A stretch of DNA of 64,000 nucleotides from SG8-41 sp963802355 (GTDB lineage Bacteria; Pseudomonadota; Gammaproteobacteria; Burkholderiales; SG8-41), in the NCBI GenBank assembly GCA_963802355.1, contig CAWDIV010000014.1, forward strand, positions 186,001 to 250,000. Reading direction: 5' to 3'. Within the stretch, counting starts at the first letter, position 1, and every line of letters starts with the position of its first letter. Made by a program: the position numbers and the translations under genes. A model generated the notes under the pieces. It searched no databases, was not told where the DNA came from, and worked only from the letters and a program-made list of their open reading frames with translations. This document shows positions 35,147 to 44,209 of this stretch, one piece after another.

Positions 35147-36012
35147 CGCGCGATAAATTCTTTCGGCCTGCTCCCGTACAGACGCTTCCCGCGTTTCACG
35201 GCTTTTTTCTCGAGATTCCTCAGCCGTCGCTCGATACGCGAGAGCAGCGTCTTGGGAGCTTCCTGCACGGCAGGCGAGAGGGACGTGATTTTCTCCCGTA
35301 ATACTGCGAGGTCATGACCGTCACCGAGACTGTCTGCAATCGATTCCGCGCGGTTGGCCAGCTTTTTGAGATGGCGAACCTCGATCGATTCCAGCGCCTC
35401 CATTGCAAGCCCAAGGTACTTCACCTGCTTGCGAAACTCGTGCAGGTTTTCGACGGAACGATCGCGTTCGACTCGCGCCAGTGCCTGGCGGCCTCTGCGA
35501 TACAGGCGCTTGATTCCTCCGCGCAGCGCGGGCCGATCGTTACCGCGCGGGCGCCAGCGCCCGACGCGGTGCATAGCCGCCACGAGAGAATGCACGATTC
35601 GTTTCCGGTTCTCGCCGCGTTGCAGGATCTCCCGACGCACGCTCAAGCGCTCTTCACGCAACGCGCGCCGCAATCCACGAAATCCGGTCCCGTGGCGAGC
35701 CGCGCTGCCGCGAGCGCGCAGCCGCTCGAGGGTGTCGAGCATGACTTTGGCGTCACGGACGAGCGAGAGGGGCCTTGCGGCATCGCGCAGCCCAGTGTTC
35801 TCTCGAGCGTAGGATGCCCGCGGCACGGCCTCGCGCAGCAGCCGTAAGCCGGCGCGGGCACGCTTGAGCTGCTTGCGCGCGTAGTGCACCGCTTGGTCCG
35901 ATGGGGCGCTCCGCCGGCGAAGCGCATGGGCGGCCTTAGCGATCCGACGGCGCACAATATCTCTGATTCCTATCAGCATCGTGCCGCCATGCTGAGTGCT
36001 TAAGCCAGTCAT
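35113..36012 (-). CDS. CHAD domain protein
   Basis: This 299-residue, very basic, alpha-helical protein fits the CHAD family (conserved histidine alpha-helical domain), which binds inorganic polyphosphate. HYARKQLKRARAGLRLLREA carries the conserved HxxRKxxKRxR signature, and a second LHEFRKQVKYLGLAMEAL repeats it as expected for the two-fold domain. Other Lys/Arg-rich helices follow to the C-terminus. ATG 36012 or 35979 could be the start. No CYTH triphosphatase domain is attached. A role at polyphosphate granules is the family expectation. Confidence 0.85.
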   Translation of the reverse strand: MTGLSTQHGGTMLIGIRDIVRRRIAKAAHALRRRSAPSDQAVHYARKQLKRARAGLRLLREAVPRASYARENTGLRDAARPLSLVRDAKVMLDTLERLRARGSAARHGTGFRGLRRALREERLSVRREILQRGENRKRIVHSLVAAMHRVGRWRPRGNDRPALRGGIKRLYRRGRQALARVERDRSVENLHEFRKQVKYLGLAMEALESIEVRHLKKLANRAESIADSLGDGHDLAVLREKITSLSPAVQEAPKTLLSRIERRLRNLEKKAVKRGKRLYGSRPKEFIARHFQLGARRRT

Positions 36013-36162
36013 TCAATCAAATGGTGCGCGTGGGAGGGTACGACAGGCGCCGGACGGGAAGTTTCCAATTTTCCGCCCGTACGGCGGAGGTCTATGATCC
36101 CCAACAATGTTTTGGCGCGCACTGTTTCCGGCGCGGCACGCATTCTTCAATTATCGAGCCGC

Positions 36163-37209
36163 TCAGCGCCTGCGCTTCAGTCCCGTGCGTTCGTCCGCCG
36201 CTCTCTCAAGGCGTATGCGCGCCATCGCACCGGGCGCGATCAGGCCTTCCCCCGCAGCATGCGCCGCGGCGAACTCGCTGTCCGGCGCGAGCACGAGCTG
36301 ACAGCCCGTGCGCCGCACTTCGGCGATGAGACCGTCGATCGCCGCGAGCCGCGATGGATCGCGGTTGTCGCTGCGTATATAGATCACGCGCACGCGCTCC
36401 GGCCATCGCCGCACCACCTCGCTGTAGATTTCCGGGTCTTCCTCGCCGCTGTCGCCGATCAGAACAAATTTCAAGTTCGGGTACGTGGACAGGATCCGGG
36501 AAATGCTGCTCTCCTTGTGACTACCGGGGCAGCGGAGCAGGTGCTTGCCGTAGTCCCGCAGCAGCAGCGGTCCCGGCGGGATGTCCTGGTGCGCCAGGAA
36601 CTCGACGAGTGGGACATACAGGTTCCAGGGACTCTTGGAAACATAGAAGATCGGGTTGTCTTCGTTGCCCGAGGCCCCTGCACGCAGCGCGCGATAGAAC
36701 GCAGCCACGCCTTCGAATGGCTTGCGCGTGCGCGCGTTCGACAGCGCGAGCGCGATCAGCATACGAAACTTGTGCGTAACGTTGCTGCGGATGACGGTAT
36801 CGTCGAGGTCGCTGATGACGCCGAAGCGCGCAGCGGCGGACGGCACGAGCACGCGGCCGCTGGCCGTCGCAGCGCGGGCCGGCACGACAAGCTCCAGTTT
36901 GATTTCGTGCCAATGTCCGGAGGCCGCGGGCTCGTCCGGCCGCAACTCCACGCTGAAGTAGCCTTCGCTGTCGGTGACCACCTCGGATTCCAGGTCCCGG
37001 TAGCGGGCGCGCACGCGAGCGCCGGGTACTTCGTCCGATTCGAAGCGCTTGTACATCGCGATGAGATTGCGCCAGGCGCGGTCGGCGTCCCGCGCAGGCC
37101 GGAACCCTTCGTCTTCGAGCACGCGGCCACAGAGCGAGAGCTCGTGAGCGGTGCCGAAGCCGTCGTAAGGCAGGATGATGAGCGGCCCGCGCAGGCGCCA
37201 GCGCCTCAC
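36163..37209 (-). CDS. App1-type phosphatase (DUF2183), HAD-like
   Basis: This 348-residue protein matches the App1/DUF2183 family, named for yeast phosphatidate phosphatase App1. The catalytic DxDxT motif is seen in FGVISDLDDTVIRSNV, and PIFYVSKSPWNLYVPLVEFL, LIGDSGEEDPEIYSEV and IYIRSDNRDP are typical. Residues 1-110 form an accessory beta domain. Start is GTG 37209, one base after the stop of the dehydroquinase-like gene, so the two are likely translated together. Activity on a lipid phosphate is the family inference. Confidence 0.85.
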   Translation of the reverse strand: MRRWRLRGPLIILPYDGFGTAHELSLCGRVLEDEGFRPARDADRAWRNLIAMYKRFESDEVPGARVRARYRDLESEVVTDSEGYFSVELRPDEPAASGHWHEIKLELVVPARAATASGRVLVPSAAARFGVISDLDDTVIRSNVTHKFRMLIALALSNARTRKPFEGVAAFYRALRAGASGNEDNPIFYVSKSPWNLYVPLVEFLAHQDIPPGPLLLRDYGKHLLRCPGSHKESSISRILSTYPNLKFVLIGDSGEEDPEIYSEVVRRWPERVRVIYIRSDNRDPSRLAAIDGLIAEVRRTGCQLVLAPDSEFAAAHAAGEGLIAPGAMARIRLERAADERTGLKRRR

Positions 37210-37210
37210 G

Positions 37211-37655
37211 TCAAGCGCTCTTGGCTGTCGCCAGAATGTCCTTCAGGCCGCGCAGCGCCAGGTAGTAGCCGAAAATGCCAAAGCCTGTCGTTACGCCGCG
37301 GGACGACGCCGCCGATTTCCGATATTCTGCCGCGCCGTGCGGGGTTCGAGATGTGCAGCTCGATCGTCGGAAAACGCACCTGGCTGATCGCGGCCATCAG
37401 CGCGGGATGGCCCGTCGAGTAGCCCGCCGGGTTGATGATCGCGGCGTCCACACCGCTGTCGTGCGCTTCGTAGAACTTGTTGATAACTTCGCCTTCGATG
37501 TTGGAGTGAAAGATCTCGACTTCGACTCCCACCTCTGCGGCGTATTTCCGTATGTGTTCGTCATACTGCGGCAAGGTCATCGGCCCGAAGACGTCGAGCT
37601 GCGACTTGCCTCGCATGTTCATGCCCGCGCCGTGGACCACTAGTATTTTTGGCAT
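37211..37655 (-). CDS. Type II 3-dehydroquinase-like protein with altered active site, one frameshift
   Basis: The fold of type II dehydroquinate dehydratase (AroQ) is recognisable: KILVVHGAGMNMRG, IFHSNIEGEVINKFYEAH, DAAIINPAGYS, ALMAAISQVRFPTIELHISN. In AroQ the loop GxREPxIYG supplies catalytic Arg and Tyr; here it reads GKSQLDVFG, so both seem replaced (Ser, Phe), while the later His in ELHISN remains. The frame breaks after GGVVPR near 37300. The expected end, GVTTGFGIFGYYLALRGL and KDILATAKSA, follows one base over to the stop at 37211. It is coupled to the App1-like gene. A non-shikimate role is likely. Confidence 0.75.
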
Positions 37656-37681
37656 GCTTCGTTACTCCCCTTGCTTGATTT

Positions 37682-37822
37682 GAGCCACAGATAAACACAG
37701 ATGAACACAGATAACATCAAATTCAGAATGTCTCAACCATGGAGCTCGGGATAGAAGACGAACCCTAATTGATTTGCTTTGCTTTCTTCTATCCGCGTTT
37801 ATCTGTGTGTATCTGTGGCTAA
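37682..37822. repeat. CCACAGATAAACACAGAT palindrome
   Basis: GAGCCACAGATAAACACAGA (37682 onward) faces TTTATCTGTGTGTATCTGTG (about 37798 onward), forming inverted arms about 85 bases apart. It lies between the dehydroquinase-like gene start and the cupin stop, and matches the outer arms at 16972-17194. Confidence 0.65.
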
Positions 37823-37834
37823 TTGACGTTGAAC

Positions 37835-38417
37835 TTACTTTTCGCCCGTCCAGAACTTCCCGTCCAGGTCGGGACCAAAATCGCCGTCGATCAGCACGTA
37901 CAGCATCTTCACGTTCTTGCCCGAGCGATTGCTCCAGGCGTGGCTCGTGCCGCGCTGGATGACGACGTCGCCTGCTTTGAGGTGCACCTCTCCCTCGTCG
38001 AGCAGCAACGTGATCTCACCTTCGAGGACCACCGCGTAGTCCACGGTCTCCGTACGGTGCATCATCGGATGGCGGCCGCCTTTCCCATAGGTCGAGGCCT
38101 CTTTAGCGCCGCTCTTCCGGAAAAGCTCCTGCGCCTGCTCCGGCGTGAGCTTGCGGGTTTCCTCCGACTCCGGCGGAACGATCGAGATACGAAATACATT
38201 GCCGTTGGGCGGCGGCTGCAGAGAGCGCGGGCCCGTCGTGGGCTCGGGTTCTTCCCTCGCCAGCGGCACGGGCGCCGCGTTCGTCTTCCAGACTTCGAAA
38301 GAGAGCTGCCCGGGGCGGATCGGGATTGCTGTGGACCGTCGGCACAGGGCCGTCCGATAGAACGATCGCTTTTCCGTTCTTGTCGTGGCCGGTGACCACG
38401 CGCCTCACGCTCGTCAT
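37835..38417 (-). CDS. Cupin-domain protein, one frameshift
   Basis: This small cupin starts MTSVRRVVTGHDKNGKAIVL at 38417. After about 40 codons the frame breaks near 38295 and continues as PLAREEPEPTTGP through the beta-barrel core. The cupin motifs are HPMMHRTETVDYAVVLEGE, which resembles motif 1 with His ligands and Glu, and LKAGDVVIQRGTSHAWSN (motif 2). Rejoined length is about 193 residues. Proteins of this type are often annotated as cupin-containing dioxygenase-like or regulatory barrels. It is preceded by a long tandem repeat array with no obvious promoter. Function unknown. Confidence 0.8.
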
Positions 38418-38423
38418 TCGATT

Positions 38424-38588
38424 CCTCAGGTGAAGCGTCTCAGGTGAAGCGTCTCGAGATAATACGTCTCAGATAAAGCGTCTAAGGTAGGGCGTTGGTA
38501 GAGAACACGCCGTATCTGGGACGGTATCTGGGACGTGGTATCTGCGACGCCTTATCTGGGACGCCGCATCTGAGACGTACTATTTGAG
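38424..38588. repeat. Direct-then-inverted array of about 14-base units
   Basis: Five degenerate units of the form GCGTCTCAGGTGAA or ACGTCTCAGATAAA run from 38424 to 38494. After a short gap, six units in inverse orientation (ATCTGGGACG and relatives) run to 38588. The array fills the whole space between the zinc-ribbon stop and the cupin start and could fold as one large hairpin with repeated pairing registers. Confidence 0.7.
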
Positions 38589-38798
38589 ATCGCGTGGAAC
38601 CGGCAGATTGCCTTTCCACTGGCAATCCGGCGATTCGCACTGATAGCGGTGCTGCGGGAATAGCCGGCCGAGCAGCCGGTCGATAGGCCTTCGTGGCACC
38701 CGGTACGCGGGGCCATTACACATCGGGCATGATGCGCTCGAGACTCTGTGATCGTGAACGGTCCAGCCACGTTCGTTGTTGTAACTCCAATATTGCAT
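38580..38798 (-). CDS. Small zinc-ribbon-like protein
   Basis: This 72-residue protein has two cysteine pairs: CPMCNGPAYRVPRR near the middle and YQCESPDCQWKGNLP near the end, spaced about 30 residues apart as in zinc ribbons. The PRRPIDRLLGRLFP segment between them is typical of a small betaproteobacterial family of unknown function. The start codon is ATG 38798. Its stop is embedded in the last unit of the repeat array. Metal binding is likely; role unknown. Confidence 0.65.
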   Translation of the reverse strand: MQYWSYNNERGWTVHDHRVSSASCPMCNGPAYRVPRRPIDRLLGRLFPQHRYQCESPDCQWKGNLPVPRDLK

Positions 38799-39151
38799 GT
38801 GGTTTGGCCCCAGTTCTCAGCGATCACATATTGGCCGATAGTTGCCGTGAGATGCCGAGCACGGCCAGGAGTTCCCGCCGAAGTCCCCCGCTCGTGCGCT
38901 GTGTACCCATGACGGGACCGGTTTTACTCCCCCGGCGACCACCGGTGGGGTGCGGCTGCCGATCCGAGATTCTGCCAAGCGAGCTCGTTTTCTTGTGACG
39001 AAACAACGATGAATGTAGCGGACCCATATCGGGCGGGACCTCCGCCCGTTCAGCGCGCGGTGGCGGCCACAACGTGAGGAAATGCCGCAATTATCAAAGC
39101 CCGATAGAATGCCTCCACGCCAATTCCTCGCGAGGTTTCGAGACATCCCCG
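38799..39151. other. Intergenic stretch without recognised gene
   Basis: About 350 bases. Open frames on both strands are present but show no motif or ribosome site. It must contain promoters for the zinc-ribbon gene (minus) and possibly for the DUF3301 gene (plus). Confidence 0.45.
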
Positions 39152-39484
39152 ATGCCCGGACTGGAGATCGCCGGCATTCTCATGCTGGGAGTAATTGCCT
39201 GGGCGTGGTTCGACAGCCTGAAAGCGCGGGAAGCGGCGATCGGAGCGGCCCGCGCGGCGTGCACGTCGGAAGGGCTGATTCTGCTCGATGACACGGTTGC
39301 CATCTCCGCCTTGAAGGCGCTACGCGACGATGACGGTCGTCTCAGATTGCAACGCGCTTACGATTTTGAGTACACCGACACCGGCAACAACCGCATCAAG
39401 GGCGGGGTGGTACTGCTCGGCCATCGGGTAGTACTACTGAATGTCGGATTGCGTCTCGTCCCGGAAGTGAGGACGCTGCACTGA
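39152..39484 (+). CDS. DUF3301-type small membrane-anchored protein
   Basis: This 110-residue protein fits DUF3301: an N-terminal membrane anchor (GLEIAGILMLGVIAWAWFDS), then LKAREAAIGAARAACTSEG and LILLDDTVAISALKALRDDD, LQRAYDFEYTDTGNNR and a C-terminal beta-rich segment. ATG 39152 starts the anchor; a longer frame to 39074 adds a hydrophilic extension without support. Known from gamma- and betaproteobacteria, with no established function. A hairpin with T-tract lies downstream. Confidence 0.75.
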   Translation: MPGLEIAGILMLGVIAWAWFDSLKAREAAIGAARAACTSEGLILLDDTVAISALKALRDDDGRLRLQRAYDFEYTDTGNNRIKGGVVLLGHRVVLLNVGLRLVPEVRTLH

Positions 39485-39551
39485 CTTCGCGCCTGATTCT
39501 AGGAGCGGGAAGGTCTGAAAAAGGGGCCAAGGCCCCTGGCATCTATCTCAG

Positions 39552-39594
39552 CAGAAAAACCCGCTCGGCCCATCGCGCCGAACAGGTTTTTCAG
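39552..39594. terminator. Hairpin with A/T tracts on both sides
   Basis: CAGAAAAACCCGCTCGGC pairs with GCCGAACAGGTTTTTCAG (14 of 18), giving a T5 tract in either direction. It is placed to end the DUF3301 transcript, just before the AI-2E family gene. A smaller GGGGCC/GGCCCC hairpin sits at 39521-39537. Confidence 0.6.
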
Positions 39595-39610
39595 AGGTTC
39601 CATAAAGAGC

Positions 39611-40636
39611 GTGCATACGATGCCCGACGCCAAGCGTACACTCGCAGCCCCCGAAATCGCTTCGTGGTGCCTCGCCGCCGCGGCGCTCCTGCTGGTGCTC
39701 TGGCTGCATCTGCTGCCGGCGTTGCTGGCGGGACTGCTGGTCTTCGAGCTGATCCACGTGATCGCGCCGCTGTTGCGGCGTCACGTTTCCGACCAGCGCT
39801 CGCGACTCGCAGCGGTGGGTGTTCTGTCGACTCTGATCGTCGGTCTCGTGACGGCCGCCATACTCGGCGCGGCGGCGTTCTTCCGCAGCGATGCAGGCAG
39901 CCTGCCCGTGCTCCTGCAGAAGATGGCGGACATCGTCGACAGCACCCGCAATGCGCTTCCGGCCTGGCTGCTCGACTATGTGCCGGCCGATGCCGACGAG
40001 CTGCGCGAGGCGCTCGCGCGCTGGCTCCGCGCGCATGCCCCGGAGCTGCGGCTGGTCGGCTTCGAGGCGGGGCGGCTCTTCGTGCAAATTCTGATCGGCA
40101 TGATCATCGGCGCCATGCTGGCGTTGCGCGAGGCCCTCGACGACCACGCGCAGAAACCCCTCGCCCGCGCGCTGATCGAGCGTTCGAAACGGCTGGGCGA
40201 TGCTTTCCGGCGCGTGGTGTTCGCGCAAGTGCGGATCTCGGCGCTCAACACGGTCTTCACCGCTATCTACCTCGTAGTGGTGCTGCCGCTCTTCGGCGTC
40301 CATCTGCCCCTCACCAAGACATTGATCGGCGTGACGTTCATTGGGGGCCTGATCCCGATCATCGGCAACCTGATCTCGAACACCGCGATCGTCATCGTGA
40401 GCTTTGCGCATTCGCCGTATGCCGCGCTGTCGTCGCTCGTATTCCTGATTGTGATCCACAAGCTGGAATATTTTCTCAATGCCCGCATCGTCGGCGCTCA
40501 CATCCACGCGCGCGCGTGGGAAGTGCTGCTGGCGATGCTCGTGATGGAGGCGGCGTTCGGCCTGCCCGGCGTAGTGGCCGCGCCGATTTATTACGCCTAT
40601 CTCAAACGGGAGCTGATGGACCGCGGGTTGGTGTAA
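39611..40636 (+). CDS. AI-2E family transporter (PerM/TqsA-like permease)
   Basis: This 341-residue inner-membrane protein has about eight hydrophobic segments, in the order expected for the AI-2E transporter family (two N-terminal, a soluble stretch, then the C-terminal core). LLPALLAGLLVFELIHVIAP, GVTFIGGLIPIIGNLISN, FLIVIHKLEYFLNARIVGAH and MLVMEAAFGLPGVVAAPIYY are typical. GTG 39611 or ATG 39620 may start it. Members export autoinducer-2 or act as Na+/H+ or polyprenyl-linked permeases. The role here is unknown. It converges with the kinase gene 13 bases away. Confidence 0.88.
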   Translation: MHTMPDAKRTLAAPEIASWCLAAAALLLVLWLHLLPALLAGLLVFELIHVIAPLLRRHVSDQRSRLAAVGVLSTLIVGLVTAAILGAAAFFRSDAGSLPVLLQKMADIVDSTRNALPAWLLDYVPADADELREALARWLRAHAPELRLVGFEAGRLFVQILIGMIIGAMLALREALDDHAQKPLARALIERSKRLGDAFRRVVFAQVRISALNTVFTAIYLVVVLPLFGVHLPLTKTLIGVTFIGGLIPIIGNLISNTAIVIVSFAHSPYAALSSLVFLIVIHKLEYFLNARIVGAHIHARAWEVLLAMLVMEAAFGLPGVVAAPIYYAYLKRELMDRGLV

Positions 40637-40649
40637 TTCAGATCCGGTA

Positions 40650-42159
40650 TCACTCGACGCCAACGTCGCGCAGGAACCGGGCGCGCTCGCTCGTGTCGGC
40701 GAGGTTCTCGGCGAGGAGCAGATAAAAGTGGCGGCGGCCCGTCGCCTGCGTTGCCGCCCTTTTTGCGACGGCCTTCGCGATCGGGCCGAGGTAGGCGGCC
40801 AGCCGCTTGGTCGCCTGCTCGATTGCGTCGGGCGTAAGCTGCACGGTCAGCCCGGTCCCCGGCGCCTGCTCCGTCGCGCCCGGCACGGTTCCGCCGGTCT
40901 CGCGCGACAGGGGCCCCTGGAGCCGCTTTCGTCCTTCGAGAAACATCGTGCGCTCGTCGGGATTCGTGAGGCTCTCGGCAAGCAAGCGGTAGAGCCGGTC
41001 GATGTCGCTGGTGCTGGACGCGCCGCGCCTGATCATCACCTTGGCGACCGGGCCGACGATCGCGGCGAGTTGCTGTTCGATCTGCTTCAGGACCGCTGCG
41101 TCCCATCCGGGAGGCGGGACCGTCCTCGAGACGGGCTGCGATGTATCAGGGAAGCTGCCGGGCTGCGATCTATCAGGGAAGCTGCCGGGCTGCGAAGGCG
41201 TGGGAAGTGACGGCGGCGCCGGGCTCGATGCATGGGACGGCTGCGACGGCTCGTGGACCCCCCGGACCCGGATGACCTCGTTGATGATCGTTTCTTCGGA
41301 CACGGTGGCGCTGACCGGCGCCGCGTAGGCCTCGAGTAGCGCGTCGCGGAACGCCTGTCCGTTCTGGTAGCGATCCGCGGGGTTCTTGGCGAGCGCCTTC
41401 ATCACCACCGCGTCGAACTGGGTAGTGCAGCGTCCGGGATCGGCTTCGGAGGGCAAGACCGGCTGCACGTGACAGATCTTGTACGCTATCGACTCGGGGC
41501 TGCCGGTGAAGGGGCGGGAGCCCACCAGCAGCTGGTACAGCACCACGGCAGCCGAGAAGATATCGGCGCGCCAGTCGACGGCATGGCCGCTGTACTGCTC
41601 CGGCGCCATGTAGCCGGGCGTGCCCATGATAGAGCCGGTCTGGGTGAGGTTCGAGGAGTCGATGCGGGCGATGCCGAAGTCCGCGATCTTGAGCTTGCCG
41701 TTGTTCATGACGATGATGTTGGCCGGCTTGATGTCGCGGTGCCACACGCCCTGCTGGTGCGCGTAGTGCAGGGCGTCGAGCAGCTGCGCCATGACGCTCA
41801 CCGCGTCGGGGCCCTCGAAGCGCGTGCCGCGGTTGAAGTAGTCGCGCAGGCTGTTGCCCTCGACGTATTCCATCGCGAGAAAGGCGAGCTCGCCCACCTC
41901 GCCCCATTCGTACACGCCGACGATGCCGGGGTGGGAAAGCCGCCCGGCGGCCTGCGCCTCGTTCCTGAAGCGCGCGAGCAGCGTAGCGGCCTGGTCGTCG
42001 TCGACCAGCTCCTTGCGGATGGTTTTGAGCGCGACGATGCGCCGGATGTGCGGATCGAAGCCCTTGTACACTACTCCCATCGAGCCTTTGCCTAGCACCT
42101 CCGAGATCGGTGTACTTGCCGAGCTGCGTGGGACTGCTCATCGATGAAGGCGTCGCCAT
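40650..42159 (-). CDS. Serine/threonine protein kinase with duplicated C-terminal domain, frameshift near start
   Basis: This protein has an N-terminal Hanks-type kinase: LGKGSMGVVYKG, VALKTI, WHRDIKPANII, IADFGIARID and GTPGYMAPEQ are all intact. A proline/serine-rich linker with two QPGSFPD units follows. The end carries two copies of a roughly 55-residue domain (QQLAAIVGPVAKVMIRRGA and RLAAYLGPIAKAVAKRAA). The first residues (MATPSSMSSPTQLGKYT, ATG 42159) join to ISEVLGKG by a frame change near 42108. It is the third gene of an operon with FecR and a haem-motif HAMP protein, and a phospho-signalling role is likely. Confidence 0.87.
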
Positions 42160-42186
42160 GTCCGGTTGCGGGGTTCCGAGCGCACG

Positions 42187-43066
42187 TTATGTCTCGAGCA
42201 TCTTCATTGCCTGTACCAGGCTCTTCTTCATGCGGTTGAACGACTGCGTGAGCACGCCGATTTCGTCGCCGCTCTTCACCGCGAAGTCGGGCGCGTCCAT
42301 GTTCTCGCCCTGGCTCACCTGGTCGGCGAGACGCGACAGCCGCGTCACGGGCCGGATCACCATGTACCAGAGCATGAGGTTGAGCACGACGAAGATGAAC
42401 GCGAATACCGCGGTGAGCGACACCATGAAGGTCTTGAACGCCCGGTTGGCGCGCGCGATCGGCACGTCGGTCGGCACCGACACGATCTGCGCGCCGATGA
42501 CTTCGTTCAGCTTCCAGCCGAACCCGTTGGCCGGGCCGTACTTGTCGACCAGCGTCTTGGGCGCCGCGTCGACGGTCGAATGGCAGGCGAGGCAGGCTTT
42601 CCTGTCTTGATCTGGATCGGACGCGCGATGTAGAACGATCTTCCCGTTCGGCGTGTCGCGCTCCCCGACCATCTCCGGCGTCTCCGTCGCGTTGCGGAAC
42701 TGGTGGACGATGTCGGCTTCCCAGTCATTGGCGCGGTTGCGCGGGTTGGTGGGGTTGAGCGTCGCCTCCTTGTAGGCGTACTCGGGAAATGTCTTGCGCA
42801 GGCCCGTTGAACACCTCGGTCGCCGAATACGCGGGGACCGACTGCGGCAGGAAGCTGTACTTCATCTGCGTCTGGAGGAGCGGCCCCACCTGGGTCGAGG
42901 TGTAAGCGCGGTTGGCGAGCGCCGACTCCATCACCAGTCGCGCGCTCTGCACGATCTCGTCGCGCGCGTTCTTCTGCAGCAGCTCGTTCGAGACATAGCC
43001 CGCCGCGGCGAGCCCGAGCAGGAATACCAGGATGAACACCAGGTTGAATTTGACGATCAGCTTCAT
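42187..43066 (-). CDS. Membrane sensor with haem-binding CxxCH and HAMP domain (DUF3365 type), frameshifts
   Basis: Read through two or three frames, this is an N-terminal membrane anchor (VKFNLVFILVFLLGLAAAGY), a periplasmic domain of the DUF3365/Tll0287 type, a CLACHST haem motif, a second membrane helix (TFMVSLTAVFAFIFVVLNLM) and a HAMP linker (IRPVTRLSRLADQVSQGENM). Frame changes fall near 42800 and near 42610-42640. Rejoined length is about 292 residues. It ends after HAMP with no kinase or methyl-accepting domain, so it must signal through a partner, plausibly the kinase 27 bases downstream. Confidence 0.78.
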
Positions 43067-43093
43067 GATGACGCTCCTTGCGAAAAATTGCCG

Positions 43094-44005
43094 TTACTGC
43101 GTGCCGCCGGTTCTGGCCGGTGCGGGGACGTTGCGGACGGCGCCCTTCGGGTCCGCCGGTTCCTTGGGTTTGTATTTCTCGGGGAACAGGATCGGGTCCC
43201 ATTCCGGGTGAAACTTGAGGTTCGCGACGAGGGCCGCGCGAAACGCCGGATCGGACACGAGCGGACGGAACCGCGCGAGCATCGGGCGCCGGATATCCTG
43301 CGGAGCCTTCAGCCACGTCTCGACCTCCGCATAGCTCACATCGTCAATACGTTTGGGCTGTACTTCGCGCTCCTTGTAGCGTGCCAGGCGCGAAGGCAAC
43401 GGATCGAGAAAGATCCTCGGCAGCGTAGCGATGAAGGCCTGGGACGGGCGCGGTGCCACGACGCCCTTCGGTTGTTCGGCCTTGCGCGTGTAGAACTCGC
43501 CGCCCTTCAAGCGCAGGGGCGCGGGCGCCGCCGCGCCCTTCGCTTTCGGCCCGGGCTCGGTGAGGCGCGCCTCGCCGCCCTCCACGAACACCGAACCCTC
43601 GCCGTTGGCAACAGTGAACACGGTTGTGCCTTCCATAGGCTGCAGCGTAAAGATCGGGGTGACGAAGCGGAAGCTCGAGTCCTGCTTGGTGCCCGAGAGC
43701 TTGAGCGCGCCCTGCACGACGTAGTAGTCGCCAGCCGCCGACTTGCCGCGCGGGGCGGAGATAGAGAGCATACGTGTCCCGGGGCTCATGGCGAGCGCGA
43801 CGCCGTCGGCGAACTCGATCTCCATGAGCCCTTTGTCGCTGACCTCGATGATGTCGCCGGGCTGCAATCTCACGCCTTCCGCCAGCGCGTAGCGCGTTGT
43901 GCCGCGCACCATTCCAGCGGGTCCCTCCATCAGCGTCACGGTCGCGACCTGACCTGCTGCTGCTGCCGATAGCAGGCAGGCAACAACCGCGAACGCCCAG
44001 CGCAT
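43094..44005 (-). CDS. FecR-domain periplasmic protein
   Basis: This 303-residue protein has a signal peptide (MRWAFAVVACLLSAAAAG) then a FecR-type beta domain: VATVTLMEGPAGMVRG, ALAEGVRLQPGDIIEVSDKG, VALAMSPGTRMLS, YYVVQGALKLSG and MEGTTVFTVANGEGSVFVEG. The C-terminal half is Pro/Lys-rich. ATG 44005 was chosen at the signal peptide. It opens the operon with the haem-motif sensor and kinase and is divergent from the cyclase-FHA gene. No sigma factor is nearby, so it is not a classic FecIR pair. Confidence 0.85.
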   Translation of the reverse strand: MRWAFAVVACLLSAAAAGQVATVTLMEGPAGMVRGTTRYALAEGVRLQPGDIIEVSDKGLMEIEFADGVALAMSPGTRMLSISAPRGKSAAGDYYVVQGALKLSGTKQDSSFRFVTPIFTLQPMEGTTVFTVANGEGSVFVEGGEARLTEPGPKAKGAAAPAPLRLKGGEFYTRKAEQPKGVVAPRPSQAFIATLPRIFLDPLPSRLARYKEREVQPKRIDDVSYAEVETWLKAPQDIRRPMLARFRPLVSDPAFRAALVANLKFHPEWDPILFPEKYKPKEPADPKGAVRNVPAPARTGGTQ

Positions 44006-44209
44006 TCGAAGCACGATTCGCAAACGCTCTTCCTCCCGTAGCTGGCGACGGTGCCCAAAACAGACAGCCTCCTGCAAAATCAGGGGCTTCCGCCAATTCA
44101 ATACTAGGCGCCGCTGTAAAAGCCTGTCAATCCGCCATTTGGCCAGACCACGTCCCCATCCAGAGTATGCCCTATACTGGGCCGCCGCGTTCCCCGGCCG
44201 CTACCGCCC

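Noticed and set aside
37211..37655. Calling the gene aroQ
   Set aside because: The catalytic Arg/Tyr loop is changed and the context is not shikimate synthesis, so the symbol would mislead.
38424..38588. CRISPR-like array
   Set aside because: Units are about 14 bases, degenerate, without spacers of constant length, and half are inverted. No cas genes are present.
38824..39090. A minus-strand gene in the 38.8-39.1 kb gap
   Set aside because: The open frame is long enough but has no recognisable motif, ribosome site or typical composition.
43094..44005. A FecI/FecR iron-signalling pair
   Set aside because: No sigma factor or TonB receptor gene is nearby; the FecR domain sits with a kinase and a haem-motif sensor instead.
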